Origin: Streptococcus sp. LYSM12
Lineage (GTDB): Bacteria; Bacillota; Bacilli; Lactobacillales; Streptococcaceae
Length of the DNA stretch: 64,000 bases
Direction of reading: 5' to 3'
NCBI RefSeq assembly: GCF_004569635.1
Contig: NZ_SPOZ01000004.1
Coordinates: 1 to 64,000 of the forward strand
The notes beneath the pieces are model-generated. The model did no database searches and had not been told where the DNA came from. It worked only from the letters and a program-made list of their open reading frames with translations. This document shows positions 27,905 to 37,694 of this stretch, piece after piece. How positions within the stretch are numbered: the stretch's first letter is position 1; each line of letters begins with the position of its first letter. Made by a program: the position numbers and the translations under genes.

Positions 27905-29554
27905 TTATAGTGTCTTCTCGTCAGTTGTCTGTTTCTCACGATTCGCTTCGCGAATGCGAATGTTGTCCTTCATCTCCTGATAATTCGTATAGGTCTTTAA
28001 GACATCATCGAAAAATTCTTGGAGTGCACCTTTTTCTATCTCAAACTGCTTGATGGTCTGTGTTACATCTTCAAGACTAATATCTTTAGGGACACCTAAT
28101 TCATCTAGCAAATGGAGCGCCGCTAAACTATTTTCTGTTATTTGCTCCATAGCAAGTAAAGCCCCTTCGATTTTGTGGTAGTAGGCTAGTCGTTCATCTA
28201 AGGCTTGTAATTCTTGATGAGTTGACTCGATTTTGTCATTGAATTGTTCCTCCAACTGTTGAAATTGGATACCATCTGTTACACCGTGTTCCACTAAGAA
28301 ATTATATTCCTTAATGAGTTCTCGCATGGATGATATGTGAGGATTTTTTGTGATAAGCACTTCTCCATTTTGTTTGGCTAATTGTCTTGCGACAGTTATT
28401 CCCATCATGTAACGGTTCTTTTGAGACTGGTCTGGATTGAGAAAATAAAAGTAATCTTTTTCCTTGATATAAATCGTGTAATTGCCATCTTCCGTCTTAT
28501 CTACTTTGTGAGCAGGCACTAAAATAGTGCCACTATTTAGAGCGCCATAATCCATTTGAATATAGATGCCTTGTTTACTTTCTTGCTCTACTTGCCAACT
28601 AGCTACTTCTAGCTTTAATTCAAAATCCTTATCTGCTTCGGACTTGATTTCTTGATAGCGTTCTTTGATTTCAGAGACATCATAGACCAACTGATTTTTT
28701 TCAACACGTTCTTTTATTTTTTCAAATGAGTAGCGTCCCTTCTTTGATAAGGTTCGATCTCTAGTGTTTTTTTCTTGGAGCTTTCCATTCAAAGGAACCC
28801 GTAAACGATACTTCACAAATTTTCCAGAAAAATCTACTTGAAGATCCAGCACCTTGGCTTTCTGTTTAAAATCCTCCACCGATATTGACTGCTTCAAAAG
28901 AAAATCTAAGCGTTGTTTGATTTCATGACTAAAATTATTTTGTCGTCGCCAAGCAGAGTATTTAGTGTAAGAATTTTTCATTGTTGGCTCGATAATTTTA
29001 GCTCCGTATTTCGCCGCATGCTTATCAGAGATTGCTCTCAAATTTTTAAGAGTATTCTTCTGCCATCGCATTTTTTTCAATGTTGATGTATTAGTGGTAG
29101 ACAAAATGATATGATTATGGAGGTGGTCCTTATCTGTGTGGGTTGCGATGACAAACTCATAATCCCCACCTGTAAATTCCATCATGGTTTGTCTGCCAAT
29201 CTCATGGACTTGTTCAGGAGTCAAATTATCTTCCGGGGAAAACGATTGGACGATATGATGAGCTAGGACTTGTTTTCCTGAGTTTAATTCTTTGAGGTCA
29301 TCATCTCCTTTTTTGAAAGCAGCTGCTAACTTGGTCATAACCATTTCCTCATCTGCAATCGAATAATCTTCAATACCATTTGAAGATACCAAATGAATTT
29401 GATGCTTATGATCTTTCCAAATGATAGGGAAATCAATTTCTGTCTCAAACTCTTGTTGTGGAATGACTGATTTTGCTTTGTTTAAAATATAGCGCACTGC
29501 AATTTTTAAATTAAAGGGTGTTTTAATTTGTTTGGGTGGTTTGATCGCTACCAT
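27905..29554 (-). CDS. Relaxase (MobA/VirD2-type, PF03432-like)
   Basis: 549 residues. It nicks oriT and pilots the transferred strand. The metal-binding triad motif is HTDKDHLHNHIILSTTN (about residue 156), preceded by VLAHHIVQSFSPEDNLTPEQ. The C-terminal third is helical with coiled-coil character. It overlaps MobC by 7 nt, so the two are translationally coupled. The upstream intergenic region has palindromes suitable for oriT. Confidence 0.88.
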   Translation of the reverse strand: MVAIKPPKQIKTPFNLKIAVRYILNKAKSVIPQQEFETEIDFPIIWKDHKHQIHLVSSNGIEDYSIADEEMVMTKLAAAFKKGDDDLKELNSGKQVLAHHIVQSFSPEDNLTPEQVHEIGRQTMMEFTGGDYEFVIATHTDKDHLHNHIILSTTNTSTLKKMRWQKNTLKNLRAISDKHAAKYGAKIIEPTMKNSYTKYSAWRRQNNFSHEIKQRLDFLLKQSISVEDFKQKAKVLDLQVDFSGKFVKYRLRVPLNGKLQEKNTRDRTLSKKGRYSFEKIKERVEKNQLVYDVSEIKERYQEIKSEADKDFELKLEVASWQVEQESKQGIYIQMDYGALNSGTILVPAHKVDKTEDGNYTIYIKEKDYFYFLNPDQSQKNRYMMGITVARQLAKQNGEVLITKNPHISSMRELIKEYNFLVEHGVTDGIQFQQLEEQFNDKIESTHQELQALDERLAYYHKIEGALLAMEQITENSLAALHLLDELGVPKDISLEDVTQTIKQFEIEKGALQEFFDDVLKTYTNYQEMKDNIRIREANREKQTTDEKTL

Positions 29555-29940
29555 TCGTCGTAAGTCCTCACTGTTCGTTTTCGTTCTTGTAGACTCTTCT
29601 TCTCTGCGCTAGATAGTTTGACCGCTACCATCTCCTTGAGTTCAGAAAGGTGTTCTAAAACTTGAGCTAACTCCTCTTTTGTGATGTCTTGATTTTCATT
29701 AGCATGCTTAGCAATTTGGTTGATGTTTCCTCCAATCCGATTGATCGCAACTCGTAGAGCCTTTAGCTCAGAAAAATCAATCTGAACCAACTTTCCCTGT
29801 ACTAGCTGATTCTTGGCATAGTACTGGAAGGTTTGTGCCTGCATCTGTTCCATAGCGTGCTGTACTTGCTTGTATTCTTGCTCGGTGAAGTAAACTTCTT
29901 TGCGAATAGGTCTCTTTCTATTTGACGTTTTTTGAGGCAT
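29548..29940 (-). CDS. mobC: MobC-like relaxosome accessory protein
   Basis: 130 residues from MPQKTSNRKRPIRKEVYF, chosen because AAAGGAGGGGGAGG lies just upstream. Ribbon-helix-helix-like N-terminus and the conserved RVAINRIGGNINQIAKHANEN of MobC proteins (about residue 65). It helps the relaxase open oriT. A perfect 20-bp palindrome lies 33 bp upstream of the start. Confidence 0.85.
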   Translation of the reverse strand: MPQKTSNRKRPIRKEVYFTEQEYKQVQHAMEQMQAQTFQYYAKNQLVQGKLVQIDFSELKALRVAINRIGGNINQIAKHANENQDITKEELAQVLEHLSELKEMVAVKLSSAEKKSLQERKRTVRTYDEW

Positions 29941-30123
29941 AGCCTCCCCCTCCTTTCCTTGTGGCAAGCGTAGCATTTGCCCGGGCAAATGCGAAATCAA
30001 AAAAAGGTCAAAGAAGGTTCATCTTGCGATTTTCCTTCTTGCCTTTTTCATTATTGGGGAAATCCCCAACCCCCTAGCACTCCCTCTTTGAAGGGAGCTC
30101 TCCTTTCGTTTTTTTCAAAACAG
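29941..30123. other. Candidate ICE oriT region
   Basis: Intergenic region upstream of mobC and relaxase. It contains a perfect 20-bp palindrome GCATTTGCCCGGGCAAATGC (29973-29992), a stem TTGGGGA/TCCCCAA (30054-30069) and a stem CTCCCT/AGGGAG (30080-30097). The GGGGTTGGGG-like minus-strand stretch between the last two is a plausible nick region. Location and structure support oriT; the nick site is inferred. Confidence 0.5.
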
Positions 30124-30549
30124 TTAGCTGAATCGATTTAAAACACTTTTTAAAAGAGAAGGCCTCTGCTCAGTTTTTTCTTCAGTTTGTGCCTGATTTC
30201 CTGAAGGTGACTTAAATCTTTCAGCCAATACTTCCAAGTGTTCTTCACTGAGTGGTTGAAAGAGTGATTGACCTATTTGTAACTCCGTTAACATTATCCT
30301 CTCATCAACCACTACTTGAAACTCTTCATCACTAATTGTCTCTATGAGTTGAATATTCTCCTCCTGCCAGCTCACTAATGAGGCATCGTCTTGGTCAAAT
30401 AATTCCTTATCTGCTAAGAGCTGATCTAAAACTTTTTGTCGGGTTAAGTTCTCAGCTTCAGGAGAAACTCCCTGGATAATGTCGCCAGCCATCAGTGGAA
30501 TAAAGTCTGATAAGATAAGGTGTAGTTGATTTTCTTGTTGGTCTGTCAT
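30124..30549 (-). CDS. Hypothetical ICE protein
   Basis: 141 residues from MTDQQENQLHLILSDFIPLM, with AAGGAGG 9 nt before the ATG. A longer upstream frame has no ribosome site and only shadows the next gene. Acidic and soluble. It sits between the ArdC/primase-like gene and the oriT region. No family recognised. Confidence 0.6.
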   Translation of the reverse strand: MTDQQENQLHLILSDFIPLMAGDIIQGVSPEAENLTRQKVLDQLLADKELFDQDDASLVSWQEENIQLIETISDEEFQVVVDERIMLTELQIGQSLFQPLSEEHLEVLAERFKSPSGNQAQTEEKTEQRPSLLKSVLNRFS

Positions 30550-30619
30550 GTGTGTTGTCCTCCTTGGGGTAGTGATGTTTTTAGTTTGACCTTGGGTTTC
30601 TTTTGGGTATCCCGTTCGG

Positions 30620-33600
30620 TCATTTCGAGAAACCCTTCTCTTTTTTTGAGTGAGCTTCTGCCTTCTGTTCTTGCCTATACTCTTGAATAGCTTGTGTCGA
30701 TTGGTCCTTAAACTTTTGGAACTTCTGTTCAAATTGATGCTTAGCTTGTTTCTCCTGAGAAAGGCGCAACTGTTCCAGCTGTTGATCCATCCGAACCATT
30801 AGACTTTTTGCCTCTTGTTGGACAATATCAAGCTGGGCTTCAAGATCAGCTAGAGTTTCCTTATCATCAGACCAGCCTGCAAGGTAAGCAAAAGAGTAAT
30901 CCGACGTATCAATCCCGTAATATGAAGCCACTACATAAGCAACACTCTCTGCTTGGAGTTCAGCGGTGCTTCTAGTCAGTTGCTCTTTTTGCGGATTGTT
31001 GGCATGGTGTAACTCTGAGTGGGCGGTTTCGTGTATGAAGGTTTTAATCAGCTGTGACTTGTTCATGTCGTTACTTCGTAAGACAATTTGATGCTCTGTC
31101 ACGTGATAATACCCCTTCTGATTACCAGCCATTTCATCAAAGCAGACACTCACATCATTCTCCTTAGCAATAGCCATTAAGGCGCGGTAGAGATTAGCAT
31201 AGTCTAAATCGGTCAGTTGTTCCTTCACTTCTGAAACTGCCTTGGGCATCTCCTTCCCAGCTGTTTGGCTCACATCAAAAACAGGAACTAGTCCAAAGAA
31301 GGTGACGGTTTCTGGTTTGCCATTTTTATCTAGGATTGGCTGATTGTTCTCGTCCTTTTTGATCTTGGTCATAGGGGCAAAAATCCGAATAGACTTCTCC
31401 CCTTTTTTGACATGACGACCAAATGTCTCCTTCCATTGCTTGAAGGAAGCGACCTGAGTAGCTTCGGGATTTTGAGCGAGAATGAGGCGTAAGTTACGAC
31501 TAGAATAATTATTGAGTTGACTCATTTTGGTTAGATAATCCTTATACTTGTCTGAATTCAAATACTCTTTTATCCCCTCCTTGAGATGACGATTAAGACC
31601 AGTCAAATCTTTATTTTTGATAAAATCTGCAACTGCAAGACCGCTAGAGACTTGAACTGTTTCCTCAGATTCGAGACTGTTTTCTTCTAAAAATCTTGAA
31701 CCAGGCTTAGAGCGAAAATCATACGGATTCGTTCCTTGTTCCAACTCCTCATCATCAGATACACCATCCGCATCTGAATCCAGTTGGCTAATCGGAGATA
31801 GATTTTCCTTTTCTTTTAATTCTTCAAGATTCGTGTCTGGAATCTCGTATTTCTTTTGCCTCACTCCCCTAACATCGACAAAAGATTCTGTTGAAGAGTA
31901 AGGACGAGTCCATTCCAAATCAGGATTTTCAACTAATAACTCTGCTGTTCTCTGTGATATTTCTGGCTTGGTTAGAAGTTTCTGAGACACAAAAGCGATA
32001 GCTCCCTCTTCTCGTAAAGACTGCACCAAAGCTTCTGCATCTTCCTTCCAGTAGAGATCTCCATGTTGCAAGACCTCCCCGTTCTGGCGTGACTGGCTAT
32101 AGACATAGGCCGTATTTTCTGGCATGATTTCTCTAGGAGACTTCACCTCCTCCTGTTCTATTGATTGAAGTAGGGAGTGTAATTGTTTCCCACCATCTTT
32201 GATATAGTCATCATTAAGTGATAGCTGCTCAACCTTTCCATTACGTTCACGATAAATACCTAATACAACCTTCTCTTTTCCTTCTAACTCCAGAGATAAT
32301 TTTTCTTTTATTCTCATAACTGAAGCGGGTACTCCAATACCATCTACATCCCTGAGGGCTACTAACAAATCTTCGTCTTCTGTCTTGATAGCTTGTGCCA
32401 AATCAATTTTATGAAACTTCTCTACAGTTGATAAGTCATCAAAGACAAAGGCTTGAGAGGATATAATATCTGGTAATAACGGTAACACCATTGACTTATC
32501 CTTAATGGCATGGGAAACTTGAATATTGCCATAGTCTCCCTTACCACTCGCAAAGTCATAGACAACTTGTTTTGTCTCTATTTCCTTCGGTGAGATACCC
32601 GTTAGATGTGCAAAGTTTTCGTCAGAAAATTGTACGTCTAACCTTCCAATCCCTTCCTTGTCCTGATAAAGATACGTAATGGTACTTCCGGCTAATTCTT
32701 TCAAATACCACTGAGCAGTTGCTTGTAAACCTGGGGCAAATTTATTTAGTCGCTTCAGCTCTCCGTCAGTAATCACATGATAGCCAGATTTGAGAGTTGA
32801 CATCCATTCTCCCTTAGTGGTAAACTGTAATGGAGCAATGACAGGAAAATCAGGTTGTGGTTCGTCCACAACGGGCTTCGATGCTGCCCCTGGAGACAAA
32901 TCTCCTAAAAAATCGGGATTGCGATGTGAATCGCCCGCATTGCTATAAGGCTCTTGACTTCGGTCAGGAGCTTTTTTAGTGTCTTCTATTTTCAGTTTTT
33001 CCTTCTTAACTTGGTTTAAATAGTCATTCCAGTCCATCTTTTCTTTGCTCTCTCCTTTAGGTGGTCTGGCATCAATGACTGGGATATTTTTTTCTCTTAG
33101 TCGCTCGATGAAGTCACTTCCTGCCTTATCCTGATCAACTGCCAAGGTGATAAGATCCTGGTACTCGCCATCATGAAACAGGGTGGTCACACGTGCTGTT
33201 TCAGATAGAAAGTTAGAAACTTGAGCTAAATCCTTGGATCGTGTATAGTCTAAAGAAACTTCCTTTACAACTCCCCTTTCCTGGAGAGCTTCCATGGCAT
33301 AACGAGACAGAATGCCTTCTTTTAACCCTTCCATAGCTACTAGTCTCACATTGTTTAATTCGCTCTTGTGAAGCTCGTAGTAGCTCATTAGGTCAATGGG
33401 AGCCTCGGCAACAATGAGACGATCGGGAGAGCCAATAGATACGTTTAAGCCCGCAATTCCTTCTGACTGGTACATGATTTGTTTGAGATAGCCTTTGCCT
33501 TCGTGCCGATCAGTATAAGGGACTAATCCTTGGAGACTAGCCCCTACAATATTTTGATTTTTATCCAGGTATTTGAAGACCAAAACATCTTCTGTAAAGC

Positions 33601-34036
33601 CATCTCTATCTTTTCGTCTAGCCTGAGCAAGAACCCCTTTCTCCAAGAAAAAGTCTATCGTCTCCTCTGACAGACCTCTAATCTCCTTCAAGTAAGTTCT
33701 AGCTTCTCTAAAAGGTTGTTCATAGGGTGCTAGAGTATATTTGAAGGGTTGCCTCACTTCCTCCGCTGGTTTTGCTTCAGGAAAGGTTCCTGTTTCAAGA
33801 TAGTGCATAGCCTCTCTGTAACTAACGCCTCTCATTTCCTGCACTAGGTTAATGGTATCTCCGTATTTGTCCGTATGAGAATACCAATGCCAGGTATTCT
33901 TGTTGGTATCAATTACCAAAGAATCGTGTTCCGTCCATCGGTATTCCTTATGGGAGCTACGTTTCATCTCCATCCCAAGGCTCCTAGCTACATCCAAAAT
34001 AGCCAAAGATTTTGCTTGTGCTTTCGTAAAAACCAT
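30620..34036 (-). CDS. Multidomain DNA-processing protein: DUF3991/TOPRIM plus ArdC-type ssDNA-binding metallopeptidase (LtrC-like)
   Basis: 1138 residues. The N-terminus (to about 110) is primase-like (DKYGDTINLVQEMRGVSYREA). A TOPRIM domain follows, with VAEAPIDLMSYYE and AVDQDKAGSDF (about 205-310). The C-terminal part is ArdC-like (NYSSRNLRLILAQNP, GRHVKKGEKSI) with the zinc motif HETAHSELHH (about residue 1000). ArdC proteins protect incoming single strands from restriction. Around residue 755 there is a calcium-binding thrombospondin-3-like motif (DSDADGVSDDEELEQGTNP), which is odd for a cytosolic protein. Confidence 0.8.
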   Translation of the reverse strand: MVFTKAQAKSLAILDVARSLGMEMKRSSHKEYRWTEHDSLVIDTNKNTWHWYSHTDKYGDTINLVQEMRGVSYREAMHYLETGTFPEAKPAEEVRQPFKYTLAPYEQPFREARTYLKEIRGLSEETIDFFLEKGVLAQARRKDRDGFTEDVLVFKYLDKNQNIVGASLQGLVPYTDRHEGKGYLKQIMYQSEGIAGLNVSIGSPDRLIVAEAPIDLMSYYELHKSELNNVRLVAMEGLKEGILSRYAMEALQERGVVKEVSLDYTRSKDLAQVSNFLSETARVTTLFHDGEYQDLITLAVDQDKAGSDFIERLREKNIPVIDARPPKGESKEKMDWNDYLNQVKKEKLKIEDTKKAPDRSQEPYSNAGDSHRNPDFLGDLSPGAASKPVVDEPQPDFPVIAPLQFTTKGEWMSTLKSGYHVITDGELKRLNKFAPGLQATAQWYLKELAGSTITYLYQDKEGIGRLDVQFSDENFAHLTGISPKEIETKQVVYDFASGKGDYGNIQVSHAIKDKSMVLPLLPDIISSQAFVFDDLSTVEKFHKIDLAQAIKTEDEDLLVALRDVDGIGVPASVMRIKEKLSLELEGKEKVVLGIYRERNGKVEQLSLNDDYIKDGGKQLHSLLQSIEQEEVKSPREIMPENTAYVYSQSRQNGEVLQHGDLYWKEDAEALVQSLREEGAIAFVSQKLLTKPEISQRTAELLVENPDLEWTRPYSSTESFVDVRGVRQKKYEIPDTNLEELKEKENLSPISQLDSDADGVSDDEELEQGTNPYDFRSKPGSRFLEENSLESEETVQVSSGLAVADFIKNKDLTGLNRHLKEGIKEYLNSDKYKDYLTKMSQLNNYSSRNLRLILAQNPEATQVASFKQWKETFGRHVKKGEKSIRIFAPMTKIKKDENNQPILDKNGKPETVTFFGLVPVFDVSQTAGKEMPKAVSEVKEQLTDLDYANLYRALMAIAKENDVSVCFDEMAGNQKGYYHVTEHQIVLRSNDMNKSQLIKTFIHETAHSELHHANNPQKEQLTRSTAELQAESVAYVVASYYGIDTSDYSFAYLAGWSDDKETLADLEAQLDIVQQEAKSLMVRMDQQLEQLRLSQEKQAKHQFEQKFQKFKDQSTQAIQEYRQEQKAEAHSKKEKGFSK

Positions 34037-34290
34037 TACATTCCCTCCTCTACTAATTGTTTAAATAGTTTATATCCTCTTGTATTGCCTTCAATGGCTT
34101 GAACCACTATCGGCTCTCTCACGTCTGTTACAACAAAGAGATGGGGAGCAAGTCGGTAAAAGGTTCCTTCATCTGCCTGTTTCAATAATCTACAAATTGC
34201 AGGATATTCTACTGTAAGATTTTCAGTTTTCAAGGCTAAAACTTGACCAATACTTTCTAAAAAGCCAAGTCGTAGGTTTGGTGTATTCAT
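34036..34290 (-). CDS. Small conserved-looking ICE protein
   Basis: 84 residues (MNTPNLRLGFLESIGQVLAL). Its stop overlaps the start of the next gene by one base, so translation is coupled. Soluble, no recognised domain. It lies between the coupling protein and the LtrC-like gene. Confidence 0.65.
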   Translation of the reverse strand: MNTPNLRLGFLESIGQVLALKTENLTVEYPAICRLLKQADEGTFYRLAPHLFVVTDVREPIVVQAIEGNTRGYKLFKQLVEEGM

Positions 34291-34313
34291 ATCGTTTCCT
34301 TTCTAATATTTAT

Positions 34314-36110
34314 TTAGGCTGCAAACAATGCTTCTAATTGAGGCTCTAAGTCCTGCGCATGAAGGAGTAAACCATCGATGTCTGTGCCTAGACGTTGATA
34401 GTCATACCAGTTGTCATCTTCAGGAGAATGGGCAATCTCTCCTTGTCTCGGATGGTCATAGACATTAGCTTTTTGATCCCTAAAGACATTCTGCTTGGAG
34501 ATAAAAACTAAGCCCTCCTCCACACCAATTCTGGCCACTTCATCAGGTGTCAAGAGTGGTCGACCTTGAATTTGTTTGTTTTCGCTAGATGATCCGTTAC
34601 GGTAACTATGAGATTTAGAAGTTGACCTAGTGCGGATAGTCTGTTTCCCAGCTCTGGTCGAGTAGTATTTCATAGTATCCTCATCATTGGTCCCTAAAAA
34701 GACATGAGTTGCACAGTTATTAAAAATGGTTTTCCAATCGCTCTTGTAGAGGGATTCTAACTGATTAACTGCTTGAAGGATAATCTTAATGGACATCTCC
34801 CGACTACGGATAGAAGATAGAATTTGAGTAAAGTTTGGAATCCGACCGATCTGTGCAAACTCATCCAAAATAAATTGAATGTGTCTCAGATTCTTCCTGC
34901 TGTAGTCTGGAACCCTACCATGGAGAATATCATCTGCCTTATGGGTTAACACTTCAAAGCCAACCGCAAATAAGATAGAGGACAAGAAATTAAAGGCGTT
35001 ATTAGTCTCAGGAATGGCAATAAAGACAGCGGTCTTTTTGGTGTTCCAAGTATCTATCTCCAGCGTATCATCACTAATGAGCTTTCTCACGTCGTCATGG
35101 TCAAAGATGGAATAACGAGAAGATAGGATAGCTACTACGCTATTTCTGGTTTCACCTTTGAAATTCTGGAAGAGCTTCCATTGCTTGTAGGCGTAGTTTC
35201 CTGGTTGCAATTCTTCCAACTCCTCAAACATCTGCTCTACTGGGCTAGGCACGTCGGGATCCTCACGATAAATCCCCCGCAACAAATCGGCCACGTGACC
35301 TAGATTAGGCATATAAAGCTGTGCTCCTGTTTCAGGATCCTTGGAATCAAAATAGAGGTAGCCAATTAAGGCCCGCTGCAACATCAATTCCGCCTGTACC
35401 CAGAAATCTTCCCCCATATGTTCACTCTTCTTGGTGCCTTCTGTAATAGCTTCAGAGATACGGTCGATGTCCAACTCAGACTTCATGTAGTGAAAAGGAT
35501 TAAAACGATCAGAGTTCTTCAGATGGATTAGGTCAAAGACTTTAACCGCATAGCCATGCCTTTCTAACATCTTTCCCGTCTCATGTACCAGGCTTCCTTT
35601 TGGGTCTGTGACCACAAAGTTAGAGTTCAACTGCATCAGATTTGGCAATACAAAGGTGAAGGTTTTTCCATCCCCTGGAAGACCTATCACAATCACATTC
35701 TTATTAAGTTGGACGTTATAGGCTAGCCTAAAGTTAAAAAGTCCCATTTTGACCTGCTTAGTAAAAATCATGTTTTTATCACTATCCTTGTCCTCAAAGC
35801 GCTTCATTTCACGCAATGTCGCAAAGCGGGCACTACCTTGTTCTTCCCCGTGGCGATAGAAACTCCTATCTCCAGACACATACAGCAACATAGGGAGACC
35901 AAAGCCAACAAGGCCAGTCATCAAAGCTTCTGGCTCAAGAGAGAGCATCAAAGAAAAGAGGGGCCAGTTCTCTAAAAGCCAGTTCAGTCGTAGAATCCCT
36001 ATAAAAGGAACCGCTTGTATCGACAATTGATAGTAAGCATATAGGGATTGAGCTAGTATAAATGACAAAAGCCCCACCAGCAGGTAGGGCCAGATCGGCT
36101 TTCTCATCAT
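34314..36110 (-). CDS. virD4: VirD4-type coupling protein
   Basis: 598 residues. Two N-terminal membrane segments (YLLVGLLSFILAQSLYAYY and about 60-80), Walker A GLPGDGKTFTFVLPNL (about 145), VTDPKGSLVHETG, and Walker B FILDEFAQIGRIPNF (about 410). It docks the relaxosome on the type IV secretion channel and drives DNA export. Its start overlaps the preceding gene. GGAGAAAG ribosome site. Confidence 0.93.
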   Translation of the reverse strand: MMRKPIWPYLLVGLLSFILAQSLYAYYQLSIQAVPFIGILRLNWLLENWPLFSLMLSLEPEALMTGLVGFGLPMLLYVSGDRSFYRHGEEQGSARFATLREMKRFEDKDSDKNMIFTKQVKMGLFNFRLAYNVQLNKNVIVIGLPGDGKTFTFVLPNLMQLNSNFVVTDPKGSLVHETGKMLERHGYAVKVFDLIHLKNSDRFNPFHYMKSELDIDRISEAITEGTKKSEHMGEDFWVQAELMLQRALIGYLYFDSKDPETGAQLYMPNLGHVADLLRGIYREDPDVPSPVEQMFEELEELQPGNYAYKQWKLFQNFKGETRNSVVAILSSRYSIFDHDDVRKLISDDTLEIDTWNTKKTAVFIAIPETNNAFNFLSSILFAVGFEVLTHKADDILHGRVPDYSRKNLRHIQFILDEFAQIGRIPNFTQILSSIRSREMSIKIILQAVNQLESLYKSDWKTIFNNCATHVFLGTNDEDTMKYYSTRAGKQTIRTRSTSKSHSYRNGSSSENKQIQGRPLLTPDEVARIGVEEGLVFISKQNVFRDQKANVYDHPRQGEIAHSPEDDNWYDYQRLGTDIDGLLLHAQDLEPQLEALFAA

Positions 36111-36625
36111 CTAGCTTTCTCCTTTCCAAGGTCTTTTGTGACAACCGGACTCATGCCCTTATAAACAGTGTAGTTTTTATAATAGGCTAACTTTTCTTCA
36201 GGAAGCATTTCATGAGGTTTTCTCAAAACATTTTTAGCGAAGTCCTTCAATTTGTCGGGAGTCTTAGTAACCTCTGCTAACATGTCCTTAATGGCCTTTT
36301 CAGCCAAAAGGCGGTTCTTACTTTCAAAGTAGAGGTAGGTTATCTCACCTTTTTGTTGGTAGCTAAACCCTACCTTGTATTCTTCCAGATAGTGCTTGAG
36401 CTTGGCCAAATGAACTTCACTATTCAAGAGTTGTTCTACGTCCTTCTGGGATTTGGTAGCCATAAACTCGTTAAAGCGTGTTTCACCCTCGAAAGTTCGA
36501 TGATCCATTTTATACTGCTTATGATCATGGCATGCTTTAGCCAAGGCATAAAGAGCTTGAATAGTCATCTCCACAGTAATTTTCCCTTTTAGAGTTAGGG
36601 AGTGACTGATTCGTTCTTGATCCAT
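36107..36625 (-). CDS. Hypothetical ICE conjugation-associated protein
   Basis: 172 residues, soluble and charged, no membrane segment. It overlaps the virD4 start by 4 nt and lies between virD4 and the VirB8-like genes, so it is probably an accessory to coupling. No family recognised. Confidence 0.65.
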   Translation of the reverse strand: MDQERISHSLTLKGKITVEMTIQALYALAKACHDHKQYKMDHRTFEGETRFNEFMATKSQKDVEQLLNSEVHLAKLKHYLEEYKVGFSYQQKGEITYLYFESKNRLLAEKAIKDMLAEVTKTPDKLKDFAKNVLRKPHEMLPEEKLAYYKNYTVYKGMSPVVTKDLGKEKAR

Positions 36626-36637
36626 GTCTACCTCTTT

Positions 36638-37468
36638 CTAACTTGGATAGTCCGCTAATTTTGGCTCATCCGTTATCTGGTAGCCGTAAGGGGAAGAGGA
36701 AGCCACTTTAACAGTCACTATCAAGCGCTTCTGGCTCCTATTCTCCCCATCCTTAATAGAGAGTACATAGGTCATCTGGTAGACCTTGGGGGCTGTCTGC
36801 GAGCTTGATTCCATGATAACAGACTGGAGTTGACCTGTCTGATTAACCAGCTTGAGAGAGGGAGCCACAAAATCATCTAGTAAGCCTTGTTCAGAATAAT
36901 AACGGGGAAGAAAATAACGGACAAAAGCATCCAGCTTTCCTGTCTCAGCCTGAAGGGTTTCAAGTTTCTTGATTTGTTGGTTTAGGCTATTGAGTTCTTT
37001 TCCTTGTTTGAGAGCTAGGCTTGTCATAGAACCAGCCATCGCAATACTCGCTACTAAACCTACAAACATGAACCCTTGCCACAAAAAAGAGACTCTCTTT
37101 CGCCTGTCAGTCCCCAGGGTTGTGTCTGAGAAAGGCTTTCTAAACTCTTGGTTCTCTCTCAAGGTAAATTCTTGATCAATGGTCTTCTCAGAAGGCTTCA
37201 GAAAGGAAAATCCCTTGGTCTTTGACGGATTTTCAGCTGTATTCGTTCCAGCTTGTAGAAACAGGCTATCTGCGATACCGTCAAAGGGGAGGTGTATGTC
37301 TTCTTGATAGATGACTACGCCTTTTTTATCTAGTTCTTCTACCAGCAACATACTTTCTGCTTCATGGTGTTTAATTTTAGCATTTTCTCGTTCCAGTGCT
37401 TGATAAACGAGGTCCTTATTCTTGTAGGTTGTTGTCGTGTCCAGTGTCAGGTTGGTTAAACGGTACAT
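36638..37468 (-). CDS. Membrane T4SS protein, possibly VirB8/TcpC-like
   Basis: 276 residues. A cytosolic N-terminus of about 130 residues, a single membrane segment (FMFVGLVASIAMAGSMTSLA, about 135-155), a short coiled coil, and an extracellular domain with the pattern of VirB8/TcpC NTF2-like folds (DAFVRYFLPRYYSEQGLLDDF). AAAGGAG ribosome site. It overlaps the following small gene by 53 nt. Confidence 0.6.
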   Translation of the reverse strand: MYRLTNLTLDTTTTYKNKDLVYQALERENAKIKHHEAESMLLVEELDKKGVVIYQEDIHLPFDGIADSLFLQAGTNTAENPSKTKGFSFLKPSEKTIDQEFTLRENQEFRKPFSDTTLGTDRRKRVSFLWQGFMFVGLVASIAMAGSMTSLALKQGKELNSLNQQIKKLETLQAETGKLDAFVRYFLPRYYSEQGLLDDFVAPSLKLVNQTGQLQSVIMESSSQTAPKVYQMTYVLSIKDGENRSQKRLIVTVKVASSSPYGYQITDEPKLADYPS

Positions 37469-37694
37469 GCTTGGTATCTCCTTTCAGTCTTCCTTCTGCC
37501 AAAGCCTTTTCAATATCCGCCCAGGTTAAATGATGTTTAGCTAAATAGTCCGAGCGTTCCTCATGCTTGGCTAAAATAATCTGAACCTCCAGCTCTTTCA
37601 GCTTTTCTTCCTCCTTCTTGGCCTTAGCTAGGAAGTCCTCACGTCGCTCTTGAGCTTTAGTGCGTTGTTTTTCAAGCGTTTCTAATTTTGTCAT
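37416..37694 (-). CDS. Small coiled-coil protein of the conjugation operon
   Basis: 92 residues, nearly all charged helix (LEKQRTKAQERREDFLAKAK). Overlaps neighbours on both sides (4 nt and 53 nt). Similar small proteins occur in Gram-positive T4SS operons, but the function is not known to me. Confidence 0.6.
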   Translation of the reverse strand: MTKLETLEKQRTKAQERREDFLAKAKKEEEKLKELEVQIILAKHEERSDYLAKHHLTWADIEKALAEGRLKGDTKHVPFNQPDTGHDNNLQE

